Below, one piece after another: positions 9,950 through 24,846 of a DNA stretch of 64,000 bases. The translations under genes were made by a program, and so were the position numbers. A model generated the notes under the pieces. The model was not told the origin of the DNA. It made no database searches and was given only the letters and a program-made list of their open reading frames with translations. Numbering within the stretch: the stretch's first letter is position 1; every line of letters begins with the position of its first letter. The stretch comes from Synaphobranchus kaupii (Eukaryota; Chordata; Actinopteri; Anguilliformes; Synaphobranchidae): NCBI GenBank assembly GCA_029718625.1, contig CM056380.1, positions 14,684,786 to 14,748,785 of the forward strand. The letters are read 5' to 3'.

Positions 9950-12900
9950 GTAAGGAGATTGACAACTAGCTACCTTGTTAGAGTAGATTTTTCATATGGG
10001 GTTATACTAGCTGTTATATTTTCCGCTTTCGTAATGTCACTACAATTATATCTAGCCATGTAAGCTTGATTCAATATTTTCTTGCTCTCCATCACAGCCT
10101 CAACACAGTGATAAAACGTCGGAGTTACTCCCTCCTGGTTGGAACGACAGCAGGGAGTTGTATACATTGCGCTACCAGTCTAATAATGACAAGTCCCATT
10201 TGCTTCTCAAAGCCATCACCGTGGACTCCACCTTGATCTTCAACATAATGGTATTGGTCTCCTCCAGCCCGTGTCCTGGGGACCTCCTGTGGGTTCCAGG
10301 GATAGCATACACCTCTGAAAATGCGGTTAACAATATTTTAAATAATAATACGGTTTTGTGAATTTGAATTACTTTGCATTTACACCTAAACGTGGCAAAA
10401 TTACATGTGACATCGACAAATTCTAGATTGTGCTTTGTGAAAAAAAACAGGAATGTTTTATAACTCCGACTTTCGATTTCTCGCGTCAGGACTCAGCCAC
10501 TGAGCGAGTTTCAGATTTAACGGTGAACGTCAGTGACTATGTAGATGCAGAGAACCTCCAGGAATTTGACAGGTTGGTTGAAACGTACATTAAGTTAATT
10601 ATACTGACAACGTTTTTTTAAGAGCATATGCTTGTACATTTAAAGGGCTTCTAAATGTAAATGTTATGCATGTTCATTTTTTTAATCAAGTCTCTTAAAA
10701 TGCAGCAGTAATGCAACATTCTTATGCATACCACAAAGTTGTTTCTGCATGTTTCTGTTCGCATCCATCCTTGCACAAAACATCTCATTAAAGTTTTTTT
10801 TTTTTTTCCCTTTCTGAGCTGTAAGTGTTGATTGGGTCTGTTTCTTGACAGAGTGTTCAAGAAAACGGAGGAACTGGCGAAAAAAGTTGAGTCAGGGCTT
10901 CTTGTGCCAGACTCGTCGGTGAAGGGAGAGTCCAGCAAGAAGGCTGGGAAGCGACGTTCTGCTGACCCACAGCCAGACCAGGACCCTCTCCTAATTCCTC
11001 CAAGGAACCCCCACACTGGCAGGCAGCCGCACTGGTAGGTACAAAGAGAACATCTGTTTCTCTGATCTGCTTTGATGAATATGGATGTGTAATGCTTGAC
11101 ACATATACGGATTTAATTGCTTTTGTTCAAACAATGACTGATCACATTAGACCCAGAGTAACAGACGTTGCTCACAATCATCATACAGGCTACATCTGCA
11201 GCCATACTTTTGAAATAGTGCAACATCAAAGTTATGGAAGATTTCACATTAATCACGCCTCCAGTGTGCTTCAACAAGCCAATTTCAGAGGGGTACTGTA
11301 CAGGTTACAATTCAGAAAACTGAGTTATATATATATATCAGACGAATTAAAAGTCATATTAGCGCTGAAGACCAGAAGGTTTATAAACACAGCCTATAGA
11401 AATAAGCTATCCCTTCCCCTTTAAAATGGGGGGTGGGGGTGATAATACATTTTACCCCCACATGATGATCACCAGTAATGATTATAACAACAGTTGATAT
11501 TTGTCTGTCAGGTAGCATATCCATATCCTAAAGGCGCTGATCTTTGATTCAGCGAGGATACCCATGGCGTGGACCTATCCTGATCTCGGCAAACCTAACC
11601 CCCAGAGGGTCTTGTAATTGGCCACACTGTTGCCAAGGGAGGGGTTTAGTCAGCATGGTACTCCCCACCTGTTTTTTCTCACTAGTGACCCCTCTGGTCA
11701 GTTGGATACTTGCAGCCAAGGGAGGGGTTTTGTCAGAATGGTTTCCCAAAGGGCTAAAACCGGGCTTCATTTTTGTAGCTCACTCCCTGGTCTTGTTGGG
11801 AGCATCGCCCTCTTATGCTTGTGCGGTTGGCTCCAGCATAGGTCTTTCAGGCCCGTTTTTCAATGTAAGTCAATGGTACCAATGCGGTCAAAATACGAAG
11901 TCAGTACATTTTTCCCAAAAGAAACACATAGTCGCAATAGGCACTTTTTCCTCCTCTGATGTCTCCCCATGTGCCGATTTGTTTATTATTATTGGGTCAT
12001 TTGGACAGTATTTTAATATTTTGTTTACCAATTCCATGACAGTTTGCGGCACTTCCAAGTCGCTGCACGTCACTATTATCTCCGGCACTTAGTGGACTAC
12101 CCAGACCCGGCCCGGACTTCCCCCTTCTGGGTATTATGGGTATTCCCCACCTCTTTGCTCACTAGTGACCCCTCTGGTCAATTTGATACGTGCAGTGTGT
12201 CTGCAGCTGGCATGCTGTCTTGTGAAAAGAAATGGAGTCTGGCAGCATGTGGCTTATGTCTCAGAGGACACTGTGTTGACACTTTTGCCTGCATTCTTCT
12301 GAATTGACAGAAGGTATTGCAGCAATGGTATGTGATTACAGCTGAGAATGGTCGCTCCATATTGAGAGAAAAAAGAATATATGTGACGCTAAGCTTTCAT
12401 GTACGTGAAAAGTCAACGATGAAATCATTTCCATTCTATTCGGTTGATACCAAAAATGTAACTCGGGGGTGAATATAAAGACGATCGCAAAAGAGGGACA
12501 AAAACTCGCAAATTTTACGCATCACAGCGAACAAAAGAATTGACTTGAAACAAAATCCTTTAATAAAACAACTTTAGGAATCAAAATCAATACTTCTTTC
12601 GGTTTTATCTGAGAATATGGATATAAAAGAACTATTTTATTTTTCAGAAAAAAAATCACAACCCCAAAAACCCCACAACATTCAATCGCCCTGTACGTGT
12701 AAACACAATATGCAACATCCTACTCATTATTGCGGAGCGGGTCACATTTACACAGTATAAAAAATACAACAAATTACCTGCCAAATATGTAAATGCATAG
12801 CCAAACTGAGGAATGCTTTTGTCACCGGTGCTAGTATACTGCTGAGAAAGAGTAGGCCGGTAGCGCACAGGACTACCAGTCACCTCTGTGCCGAGTATCA

Positions 12901-15900
12901 GTAAAGGGGCTGAAGGCTTTGTGCTGGTCATTACGATCGATGGCAAGTTGCGGCCGTGGTGCGTGAGCGGAGCCCTAGCAGGCAGCCGGGATCCGCCACG
13001 TCCTCTGAAGGTTGGCAGGGACGGGGCACTGCAGCGGTGCCCACAGACCCTGCTCATTGATGACCAGGGTCCCGTTTCCCAAAAGGATTGTAGAGAGTAA
13101 AGATCATCCTAGGCTATTTTATTTTTTAATTACTTTCATTGTTTGTTTGTTTTTTGTCTTTGTCTTTCTCCCTCTATTTGTATTCTTTTTTTATGTAATG
13201 TCAGTAAATATTAATCATTTTAATCATAAAATTAATAAAGCCTAAATACAAAACACTCTACCTCTAAGATGGCTTTTGGGAAATGGGGCCCAGTTTTTTC
13301 AGCTAAAGCAGACCTCATCGATGACAAGGCTGTTCAGCTAAAGCAGACCTCATCGATGACCAGGCTGTTCAGCTAAATTATACCTTATTGATGACCAGGC
13401 TGTTCAGCTAAATTATACCTTATCGATGACAAGGCTGTTCAGCTAAATTATACCTTATCGATGACCAGGCTGTTCAGCTAAATTATACCTCATCGATGAC
13501 CAGGCTGTTCAGCTAAATTATACCTTATCGATGACAAGGCTGTTCAGCTAAATTATACCTTATCGATGACCAGACTGTTCAGCTAAATTATACCTTATCG
13601 ATGACCAGGCTGTTCAGCTAAATTATACCTTATCGATGACAAGGCTGTTCAGCTAAATTATACCTTATTGATGACCAGGCTGTTCAGCTAAAGCAGACCT
13701 CATCGATGACAAGGCTGTTCAGCTAAATTATACCTTATCGATGACCAGGCTGTTCAGCTAAATTATACCTTATCGATGACAAGGCTGTTCAGCTAAATTA
13801 TACCTTATCGATGACCAGGCTGTTCAGCTAAAGCAGACCTCATCGATGACCAGGCTGTTCAGCTAAATTATACCTTATCGATGACAAGGCTGTTCAGCTA
13901 AAGCAGACCTCATCGATGACCAGGCTGTTCAGCTAAAGCAGACCTCGTCGATGACCAGACTGTTCAGCTAAAGCAGACCTCATCGATGACCAGGCTGTTC
14001 AGCTAAAGCAGACCTCATCGATGACCAGGCTGTTCAGCTAAAGCAGACCTCATCGATGACCAGTCTGTTCAGCTAAAGCAGACCTCATCGATGACCAGTC
14101 TGTTCAGCTAAAGCAGACCTCATCGATGACCAGGCTGTTCAGCTAAAGCAGACCTCATCGATGACCAGGCTGTTCAGCTAAAGCAGACCTCATCGATGAC
14201 CAGGCTGTTCAGCTAAAGCAGACCTCATCGATGACCAGGCTGTTCAGCTAAAGCAGACCTCATCGATGACCAGTCTGTTCAGCTAAAGCAGACCTCATCG
14301 ATGACCAGTCTGTTCAGCTAAAGCAGACCTCATCGATGACAAGACTGTTCAGCTAAATTATACCTTATCGATGACCAGGCTGTTCAGCTAAATTATACCT
14401 TATCGATGACAAGGCTGTTCAGCTAAATTATACCTTATCGATGACCAGGCTGTTCAGCTAAATTATACCTTATCGATGACAAGGCTGTTCAGCTAAATTA
14501 TACCTTATCGATGACCAGACTGTTCAGCTAAATTATACCTTATCGATGACCAGGCTGTTCAGCTAAATTATACCTTATCGATGACCAGGCTGTTCAGCTA
14601 AATTATACCTTATCGATGACCAGGCTGTTCAGCTAAAGCAGACCTCATCGTCATCGATGACCAGGCTGTTCAGCTAAAGCAGACCTCATCGATGACCAGG
14701 CTGTTCAGCTAAATTATGCCTCATCGATGACCAGGCTGTTCAGCTAAAGCAGACCTCATCGATGACCAGGCTGTTCAGCTAAAGCAGACCTCATCGATGA
14801 CCAGGCTGTTCAGCTAAAGCAGACCTCATCGATGACCAGGCTGTTCAGCTAAAGCAGACCTCATCGATGACCAGGCTGTTCAGCTAAAGCAGACCTCATC
14901 GATGACCAGGCTGTTCAGCTAAAGCAGACCTCATCGATGACCAGGCTGTTCAGGGACTGGGACGAGGCCCTTTTCATTTTGAATTTGAATTATTTTACAC
15001 ACTCAGCAACATGCGCACATTAACTGTACTTTTAAAAATGGCTGAAAAAATGAAGCGGTTAATCGTGAATCAGAAACAGCCTGATAGCTTTAGAATTAAG
15101 CACGAGCTAATCTGTCTGACGGAAAATGAGCTGTGGTCAGATTAGAAAGACAAAAAAGTGCATTAATGTTCTGTCCACCAGCATGCGTTAATACAGCGCA
15201 GAAATGTGAACGTAGGTCTAATAGTTGTGTTTGGAACAGAAACAATACAAACATCAGGACCTTCAGTGCTTTAGAGGACTGCTGCGGTGTTGTTCATTAC
15301 CTGGCTTCAGTGTTTGAGGGAACGGAACTGAATGTCATTAAGCTCATTTTTGCGCAGTCATCTCTCAGTTTACTCCACTCAAGGGAGCGTCTCAAATTGT
15401 TCAAGGTCAGAATAAAAGCTTTGCAAAAGCACCGTAGGTTAGACCTTAATTGCTCTTTTTAACTCTGTACATGATGCACATATCATTGTGCCGTAATAGC
15501 ATATTAATACCATTCCAGTATGGTGACATTTTTGGCCATGTTCCACTGCTTTATGGCACGGTATTAGATGTGATAATGAAATAACATTTGTCTCTCAGTC
15601 TTGACTACCCCCCTCCCCTCCCCCCACATCTCATAAAATATGCAATTCCTCAATAAGGATGTTGACGATATACCTTTGTCTATAAACAGTATTTAAATAT
15701 TGGGCAAGTTCTGACTTGGTTACAGGAGAAATTTGTTTATGCTTTTACTTGTCGTATATTTGCAGTGCATTACATTTGCAGGACCCAAAAATAAATCATA
15801 GCTTACTTTCCAGCAATTCTTTTACTTCAGTGGCACTTTCATGTTTCATATGTGGTCCGCAGTACAAAGTGTACTTCCCTCTTATGCCTCACCATGCACT

Positions 15901-18900
15901 GCAAATATTAATTACTGCTAATATGTGTGGTAAATAGGTATTATTTAGGAAGTATTTTACTCAATATTTTAAATAGAATACGACAAAAAAATATAGAATT
16001 TAACCTGGTTTTAAAATCATCAAGTTATCTCTGTTGTGCCTTGTACAAATAGACTTCTACTCCTGACCTTACCTGAGTTATTGTGTGTTCAATTTAATAT
16101 TTACATGTATGTACATCGGGTAGTGGTAATAATCTTGTTTATGGCGCAATGTACAGTACTGTGCAAAAGTCTTTGGCACATGTAAAGAAAATCCTTAAGG
16201 TGAATATCCTTTCAAAAATAATTAAATTCAAAGTTTCTAAATATCAAACAATTCACTACAAAGAACAGTAAACAATAAAAAACAGAATCAAATCAATATT
16301 TGGTGTGACCACCATTTCCCTTTAAAACAACATCAACTCTCTTAGGTACACTGTTGTTCAGTTTTATAAGAAAATCAGCTGGTACGTTGTTCCAAGCATT
16401 TTGGAGAACTTGCCACTGTTCTTCTGCAGAATTTGGCTGTCTCGCTTGCTTCTGTCTGTCCAGGTAATCCCAGACAGCCTCGGTGATGTTGAGAACAGGC
16501 CCCTGTGGAGACCATACCATCTGTTGCAGAACTCCTTGTTCTTCTTTTCTCTGACGAAAGTTCAATTAAGTTTTTGGAAAATCAATGTTTGGAAATCTAC
16601 AATTTGCTCTTTTCTGCTGACACACTAATGCAGACAAAAAATAAACATCTAAGAAAAAATCTACATAAAAAATCTTGCAAATTGCGAGGGGGCTCCGTTT
16701 TAAAGCAGTTTAAATGCTGTACCCTAAAAGAAGTGGACACATTTACCAGCCAGTCCCCATTAGACTATGTATTGCAATCTACTCCTGGCTAATGAAATGT
16801 GGGTATATACGGACTACTGGATGCTCAGTCATTAACCCTTATTAACCGTTTAACTTAATGAAATTACTTGAAGGGAAATCAGTTTAATGTTTATAGTCTT
16901 GTATGATGATAGACTTAAGAATAAGAAATAAATGGGTACTCCAAGATTTGCTCCTGAAAAGGTTAGAAAAAAAGGGGACGACGGGACGACGATAGCATGT
17001 CAAAATGCTAATCAGCTAGACGGTTTGTTATTAAGCCATTCAGTCGACAAAAGAAAAAATATAAAATTGCCCCTCTGTAGGTAAACCAGAAGTTTCAACT
17101 ATAAGAAAATGTGGCCTTCTGACAGGCCAGAGTTAAAATACCCAAATGACTATGAATTTATGGAATAAATTGAAGCACAGTCTGATGCTTTCATTGCTTT
17201 GATAGGTTCATGTGTAATCGAGCCAACAGGAAAGACTTATGGGCACCTTGTTATGACCTGAGATATGTGCATGTAAAAGGAATTGGAATCAGTAGCGTTG
17301 CGTGTAGAGCAAACGTTGCTTTTCAAGGATACAACCTGTTCCACAGAAACTCCCGTTCAATCCCGTTTGCTCCAGTTATGAAATGGCAGCTAGAAGCACA
17401 AAAAAGCATTTATAAAAATTTAAAAAAAAGAATTTCAGATTTTTGTTTTTTTCTCCCAATTTGGTAGCCAATTGGACCCTACCCTTATGGAAATGTAATA
17501 TACTGTAATATATTTTAAATATATTGTAATGATAATTTTGATATATTTACAATATACTGCAGTATATTGTTTTTCCATAAGGGTATGTAATTCAATTCCC
17601 CCCATGTAGCAACCGCTAGAGAATCGCTGCTACAACCCCATCAGCCGGTAGTAGGTTGTATGGTAGTATGTACAAAAGGTTCTGTAATTTCTAAACGGTT
17701 CATCCAATATAGATGAAAATACCCTCATAGTCTGCACTTCAACGTCATTGTCATTGTATCCTTTCAAACTCAAACTGCTAGAGTACAGAACCAAAATAAC
17801 AAAGAAATGTGTCACTGTCCAATGAATTATGGTGCTCACTGTATATGCATATATATTATATAGACACATGCAAATTTATTGCCAATTGATATCAGGGTGA
17901 AATTCATAAAATATATATACTTTTGCCAATGTATGTGTACAAACAGCAATACTGGTAGATTAATATTGTACAGCGCATTCAGGAAATGTATTAATTTCCA
18001 GAGAATTGTTACTCAGATTTGTGTTCCTAAAACTGTTAAGCTGTGCAAAAAAAACAAAAACGTATTTACAGTCCCTGACAAATGCGTTTGCTCTCGGCAC
18101 ACAGAAAATGTTAGATGTTTGAGTCTAGCTGTCAAGGCGGGATATCAATAAAAGTTGTGCAGATTGCATTCTTAAGACTATAGCAGCTTGCCTGTGAAAT
18201 TGGTTTCTGGCAGAGTCGGTGACGTGGCGTCTGGCGGAATGCAGAGTCTCAGAGAGGGAGAATGCCAGGCAAGAGCAAGCGATGCCTGAGAGATAGATGA
18301 GAGGAGCAGCAAGCAGCAGCGCTGTAGACTCTCGCTCGGCAGCTCTCCTCCAGGGCGACTCCTAATTGCATCCTTTCTGAGGCGGCCTCTCGTTAATCAT
18401 CCGCTAAACGCGGCCCGGCGTTCGGGAGAAACGCTCAGTGAATTTTCGATAAAGCCGCGGGGCGCCTCGAGCAATGAGATCTGAGGGTCATAATGTGGTC
18501 CGAAATTGCTGCAATTCATTAGCGTTTAGTGTTGTCACACAGTCATCAGTCACTATTTACGTGCCGCTTTGAAGCCCTTTCCCGCCCTTTAGCGGAGGGG
18601 TGTCTGTGATATATTACGCAGCCGTAGAACAATAATTTATAATAGATAAACCACTCCGGGCCAGTGCATACATACAATAATGTGGTATTTCAGGAGCCTT
18701 TAACCGCCAACTCAGCACCCTTGGCCTACCATGTATTTTAGTGTCATGCTGTGGTTTATATTTTGCATATGTGTGTATCTGTGTATGTATTGTTTGTATG
18801 TGTGTATAATGTGTAGAGTATTCTGGGGGCAATTGTAACAGGGAATTGCAACACCATAAAATTGCACCAATCTGAAACAAGCTAGAGCTGAGATTCTATC

Positions 18901-20413
18901 CAGCAAGACAAAAAGTTGTGTTACAATTTCCCCCAGAATACTCTATGTATTGTTTATACGTGTGTATGTTTGTATGTGTATAAGTATGTACGTGGGTGCA
19001 TTTTGTTCCTGTACTCCCATGATCCTCTTGGCAATAATGGCAACATTTATAGCAGAATCACGTTAGCATCTCAGTAATACATGTTGGGCTGTAACTGTTC
19101 TTTAGTAACAGGCTCTGAGTGTTGTGATAGTGTAAGTGAAGGTAGACCCCCGCTGCTTTTGTATAGTTCTGCAATAACTGCATTTGCTGCTACTTTACCT
19201 CGTACTTTACCTTTATTTCTGCTCCGACAAGCCTTGTGTTATAATCAGCTGTTGAGCCATTGTTATTGGAGCATGCAAGACTGTACATATATGATGCAAA
19301 GATGATATTCTTTAAAAAAAAAAAAAAATGTTTTATCGGTGGTTGCCATGCATATTATTGTTGAGCATAATCCTGTGGGCAGGGCCTAGACAGTTGTTGG
19401 TTTAAATGAAGCCTTTTGAGATTATTTATGGCCAACAATTGGCTGTGCGCTCAGGATTACGGCGTGCGATACGCAGTTTGGCGTGACTTCAGTCCGTCGG
19501 TTTGTTGTCGGTCAGTCGCAGCAGAAGTGAGTGTCTTTGAGTGAATGCCCGAGAATGGCGAGTCACGCATTGTCCTCACGGAGTTCCCAGGCTGTGGCGT
19601 GTGCCTTATAATCTCTGTTCACTGTGCAGATTATTCTAGAGCGGTCCGTGTGGGCATCTGTACATGATGGTGGTCATTGGACGTCCTTATTTTATCACAG
19701 GAGACCATGGTGCTGCGCATTGTGGTATGGTGTTACATTGAACATGTTAAACGCTCTATATCCAATCACTGTGCCGGCCTGTCCATAGTTGGTAAGGCGA
19801 GTGGTTGGCAGAAGCCCTGATGATGGTGAGTGGGTCCTGCACTCTGTGGTGTAGGTTTCCCATGGCCGTTAGTTGTTCGGGTTCCATGTCCCGCCACTGT
19901 TCTTGTACAATATTAACAGTGCAAGGGCTGCAGCCAGTGCAAAGAGAATACAGTCTATTTTTAAGATGTAGAGCATTCTCAGCAACTATGCCTGTGTTTT
20001 TTTTGGAGGGGGGGGCGGGGCACGTATCCCAGGGAAACAGCAGCGCTCCAAAGATAGATTCCGGTCTCTCTGCGTCCCCTGCCTCCCACTGTCTCCTCTC
20101 CCTCTCTCTCTCTCCCTCTCTCCCTCTCCTTCCTCTGTTCCCTGTGACCTTATCGGGTTTGTGTGATGTCAGCCATTTATTGACATCTATGCAGCCGTAT
20201 CGCCTCTTGAAGGACAGCCCCGTCTTTGCTGCATGATATTAACGACGGCCGCTTTCTTATTCAAAGCGCGCTTCAGCCACGCCTTTACCAGTGCACTGGG
20301 CCGGCAGTGAGCAGCATGGATTACAGCGGTCGGGAAGAGGTGATCTTATTACAGGTCAATGGCACGCTGACCCGTGTGGGTATGGGCGCGTGTATGTATG
20401 TGAGAGAGCGCGC

Positions 20414-20458
<45 letters not shown>

Positions 20459-23400
20459 CGTGTGTATGTGTATACTTTGTGCTTGTATGCGAGTGTGTCT
20501 TGAGTGTGTGTGTGTGTGTGTTGGTGGTGGTGGTCAAGGACACTAAGGCACACAATGCTGAGGTAATAAATCACCTTGCTACAATAGGGCAGTGTTTATG
20601 GAGGTTTGTCGGCTCAGCTGAATTCAAGCCAATGCAAGGCTACCTGGGAGAGGACAGTTTGCTGCTTCCGCGATGCACATCTCCCAGCACTGCAGCCGTA
20701 CAGCCAATAAACAATGCCACACACGTAAATACACACAGCGGTACATTAATCTGAAGAGAAGCGTGTGCATTTGATCTGCAGTGCAGTCACACATATACTG
20801 TAAGTCTCCCTTCAGACTGAAATTTCCAGAAATGCTACGGACAGCGCGACGCAGGCAGAGTTTCATATTGATTTCTGAAAAATCGGTAAGATTCTCCTGG
20901 GCTTTTCTCTACTGTAAAGTTGGGCTAAAAAAAACCTCAAGCAACTAGCCTTTGTCTCAAAAACAGGTGGACAGTTGATAATTTACGCCTTAACTTAGAC
21001 GTTTTGTTCACGGGTTCAATTTTGTGGCTTCCTGAAATGAATACCGCCAGTCTCATGGTGTGCGCATTTGAGTTTCAACCCATAAAATGATTGTTTTCCA
21101 AAAATATATCGATTGATTGACTGCTTCTTGCTTTATTACTTTTATATTTCCGTTGATAATAAACTTAATAAATAATAATAAACTTTATTTGTATAGCACC
21201 TTTCATACATAAAATGCAGCCCAAAGTGCTTCTTTGATCTCTTTAAGTGATCTTAAAGTTTTTCTTTCTAGTTATATATGTATATAGTTTTGCGAGTAAT
21301 ATAGTTACGTATATAGTAATATAGTGATCGGTGTAATGTAGTTACATATTAAGTTTTGCGAGTAATATGTATGTGCGTTCTCTTTACAGGCAAGATCCAC
21401 TGGCTCCATTTGCTGCAGGGGGTGCAGACCTTGACCCCTTTGGGTAAGTCACTGTATCTTCAGATAATTTTTATTATTGTTTCTTTTTTCACTCACTTGA
21501 TTGACAGGTTAAGTACCCACACGTGTCTTTTGTCGATTTTTGTAATCACAAATAGAATGACAAGAAGACAAGAGCCTGAATATAGATGAACGTAATTTTC
21601 ATATTAAACAGGACCATAGACAGAGACTGTGCGATGAATAATATTATTATTTATGAGATAGGAATATTGTAATGACTGACTTACATGCTCCACAGAGGAC
21701 AACTACATGCACACTTATGTACGATTGATCACAGATCACAATGACCCACCGTGTGGATCTTCCATCTGTGTGCAAGGGAAAGTCTTCTAGTGGATACAGA
21801 CCTTCTCTTAACACAAGCAATGTTAAATAAAATATTATAGAAAGACATAACATTTCACGATAATAATAATAATAATAGTAATACATTTGTACAGAACCTC
21901 TCACCCCACTGAAAATTATAAAACTGGATTTAATGCTATGCTACGCTAAAAAAATATATTGCCATTATTCTACCTTGTTTCCAGTCAACAGACACGTCTG
22001 CAGTTTTTAGAGCGTATAAAATAGCCGTTAATGGTTTATAGATTCTCCTGCTCTTAAAGCACTATTGGAAATATGGCTTTTGTTTCATTCCCTTTTATCA
22101 ATTTCCCCAAATTAATTTTATACATCATACAGTTGAAGTCAGAAATTTACATACACTTAGGTTGAAGTCATTAAAACTCATTTTTAACCACTCAACAGAT
22201 TTTATGTTAGCTAACTATAGTGTTGACAAGTCAGTTAGGACATCTACTTTGTGCATGACACAAGTCATTTTTCCAACAATTGTTTACAGACAGATTATTT
22301 CACTTTTAATTCACTATATCACAATTCAAGTTTACATACACTAAGTTGACTGTGCTTTAAAATTTTTAATATTTGGTCGCATATCCTTTGCATGCCATGA
22401 TTTCCTGATGTCTGTGACCCAACAACATCAAAAGACTCTCAATATCTTATTTTCTGGTACTCTTACAAGCGATACTATAACGTCTCTGCATTTGACTGGA
22501 TCTCTATGGGAATTGGGGGGTGGGACTAGATTTAGCTGTAGATTATGCTGGAACAGTATGGAATACATGGTTGGTAAAATGGCTGTAAGTCATCAAGGGT
22601 CTGACGTACCAAACAAGCCTTAAAACATCACTCTGCTGCCAGCACTGAGTCTTCTTCTGTAACATCTAATAAGGTTGGAGAATACAGAGCAAGGAATCTG
22701 AGACCATTCCTCTTTACAGAATCTTTCCAAATCATCCAGAGTCCTAGGTCCTCTCTTGTGCACTCTCCTCTTCAGCTCAGCCCACAGGTTTTCAATGGGG
22801 TTTAGGTCAGGGGACTGAGATGGCCATGGCAGAAGCTTGATTTTGTGTTTAGTTAACCATTTTTGTGTTGATTTGGACGTATGTTTTGGATCATTGTCCT
22901 GCTGGAAGATCCAACGACGACCCAGTTTTAGTTTCCTGGCAGAGGCAGCCAGATTAATGATGCCATGTACCCTAACAAGGTTCCCAGGGCCTTTGGAGGA
23001 AAAACAGCCCCACAACATCACGGAACGGTAGTTTTGGAGACTTGATGACCCCAAGATGCTACTTTCCTCTGTAATTCTCCAACAGTGATCCTTGGGGGGT
23101 TTTTTTGCCTCTCTTACCATCCTCCTCACTGTGTGTGGGGGCAAAATAAACTTGGGTGCTCTTCCAGGCAAGTTTGTAACAGTTCCAGTTGCTTTGAACT
23201 TTTTAAGTATTGCCCTAACGGTAGATATGGGCATTTTCAGGTGAGTAGCTATTTTTTTTATAGCCATTCCCTGACTTATGAAGCTCAATACACCTTTCCC
23301 TCATTTTATTTGTGTGTTCTCTTATCTTTCCCATGTTGATGTATGAATAAGCTAATATGGCCTCTGTGTCTCCTCATATTTATACCCCAGTGAAACAGGA

Positions 23401-24814
23401 AGTCATGGATTACTGCTTGAAAGTTCCTAAACACTGATCAACTTTAAAAATTAAAATCTAGGGGTGCCAATAATTGTAGCAAACGTGGTTTTGTTAAAAT
23501 AATAATTTATTTTTCTCAGAATAAATTTACTTCAATTAAAGGTTGGATTTTTATCATTTTTTCAGTGTGAGATTAAGCTAATTCACCAAAAGGTGAATTT
23601 TTTATAACCCTTTTTACTCATCTTTACCAGGGGTGCCAATAATTGTGGAGGACACTGTATATTTGTGTCCTCTTCATTGGTAAAGTAACCATTAAGGGTG
23701 TTTGGCTTTTCGGCCTGTTCAAACAGTTACAAACTGATCAAACTGATCTTTTTCAGACAACATAAGCTAAATATTGGAAAGGAAATTACCTCAGACCATC
23801 CTGTTAGCCATTCACTTTGTTTTGTAGCTTACATGAGTACAAAACATAAACAACACAGAACTGAAGCGCTAAACACTAAAATATTTCGGACTATGCTAAA
23901 TCAGAAAATTGGATTAAACATTAAAATGAGGGTGTGCTGTGTCATGGATGAGGCGACCAGATGTTGGCACAAAGCTGTTGAGTGCGTACTGTTCCGCCTC
24001 TCCACACGTTATCGATGTTTATGGTCTGAAATCTTCTCCACCAGGGAGTCGAGACACTGACTCATGCTTTTCTGTCCAGCTTGTACATTTCCACTGCTGT
24101 CGGAACGGCCAGCGCCCCCGCGACGGGATGGGGTTTTCCGCTAATCTGGAATACCCTGTACGAGGGCTTTTTCCAGGAATGTTGGAATATTAGTCATTAC
24201 GACTGTCGGTTGACCTCTCTCTTCTCGACTGTTTTGCGTTCCTGGTGCCCTGCGGTAATGTGCCCTTTCAGTCTTAGGTTTCATTGGCCCATCTGAACAT
24301 ACTTTGAGCAGAAACGCACACTGTGGAAGCCCGTCAGTGGATTTCACGTAACCTAAATGGAGATAATTGCTCTCAAGAATTTAATTTAGATGTTATACCC
24401 AGCCACCCAGAAGCCCTATTTGACAATTATAATGCAGTAGTGAGCAACAAATTGTAGACACTGAAAGATATAAGATTGCAGAGCGACCGCCAAGTGGCCA
24501 ATAAAGATGTAAAGTTTACAAGTTAAAGCATGCCAGGTCCGTTTTGAAAGGGAATGACAGTTGACGAATGTATAGATTGTCAAACTATCGATGCGACCTG
24601 TGAACATCGCAATATTGTTCCCCTGATGGATCTTAACCCCAAAAGATAGCTGAATGGATACAGTAGCTAACAAATTTGTCAACATAACATACAGAAACCG
24701 CTTAGCTCGCTATGCAGCTGTAAACCGCAGGCAGATTTGGCCAGAGATGCAGAGTTGGACTTTGTCAAAGAGGACTGATAAATGTGTCTGTTCTGACGTG
24801 CATGAGTATGAGCC

Positions 24815-24846
<32 letters not shown>

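Noticed and set aside
10651..11102. Minus ORFs opposite psmf1 exon 4
   Set aside because: Shadows of the coding exon, no family resemblance.
11544..12092. 182-codon + ORF in psmf1 intron 4
   Set aside because: Lies across internal direct repeats in an intron and overlaps other open frames; no domain.
13296..14952. Regular direct repeats suggestive of CRISPR
   Set aside because: Units are head-to-tail with no unique spacers and no cas genes, and the DNA is vertebrate; it is a minisatellite.
20226..20574. Cys-Val and Thr-His rich ORFs
   Set aside because: GT/CA microsatellite translated in several frames.
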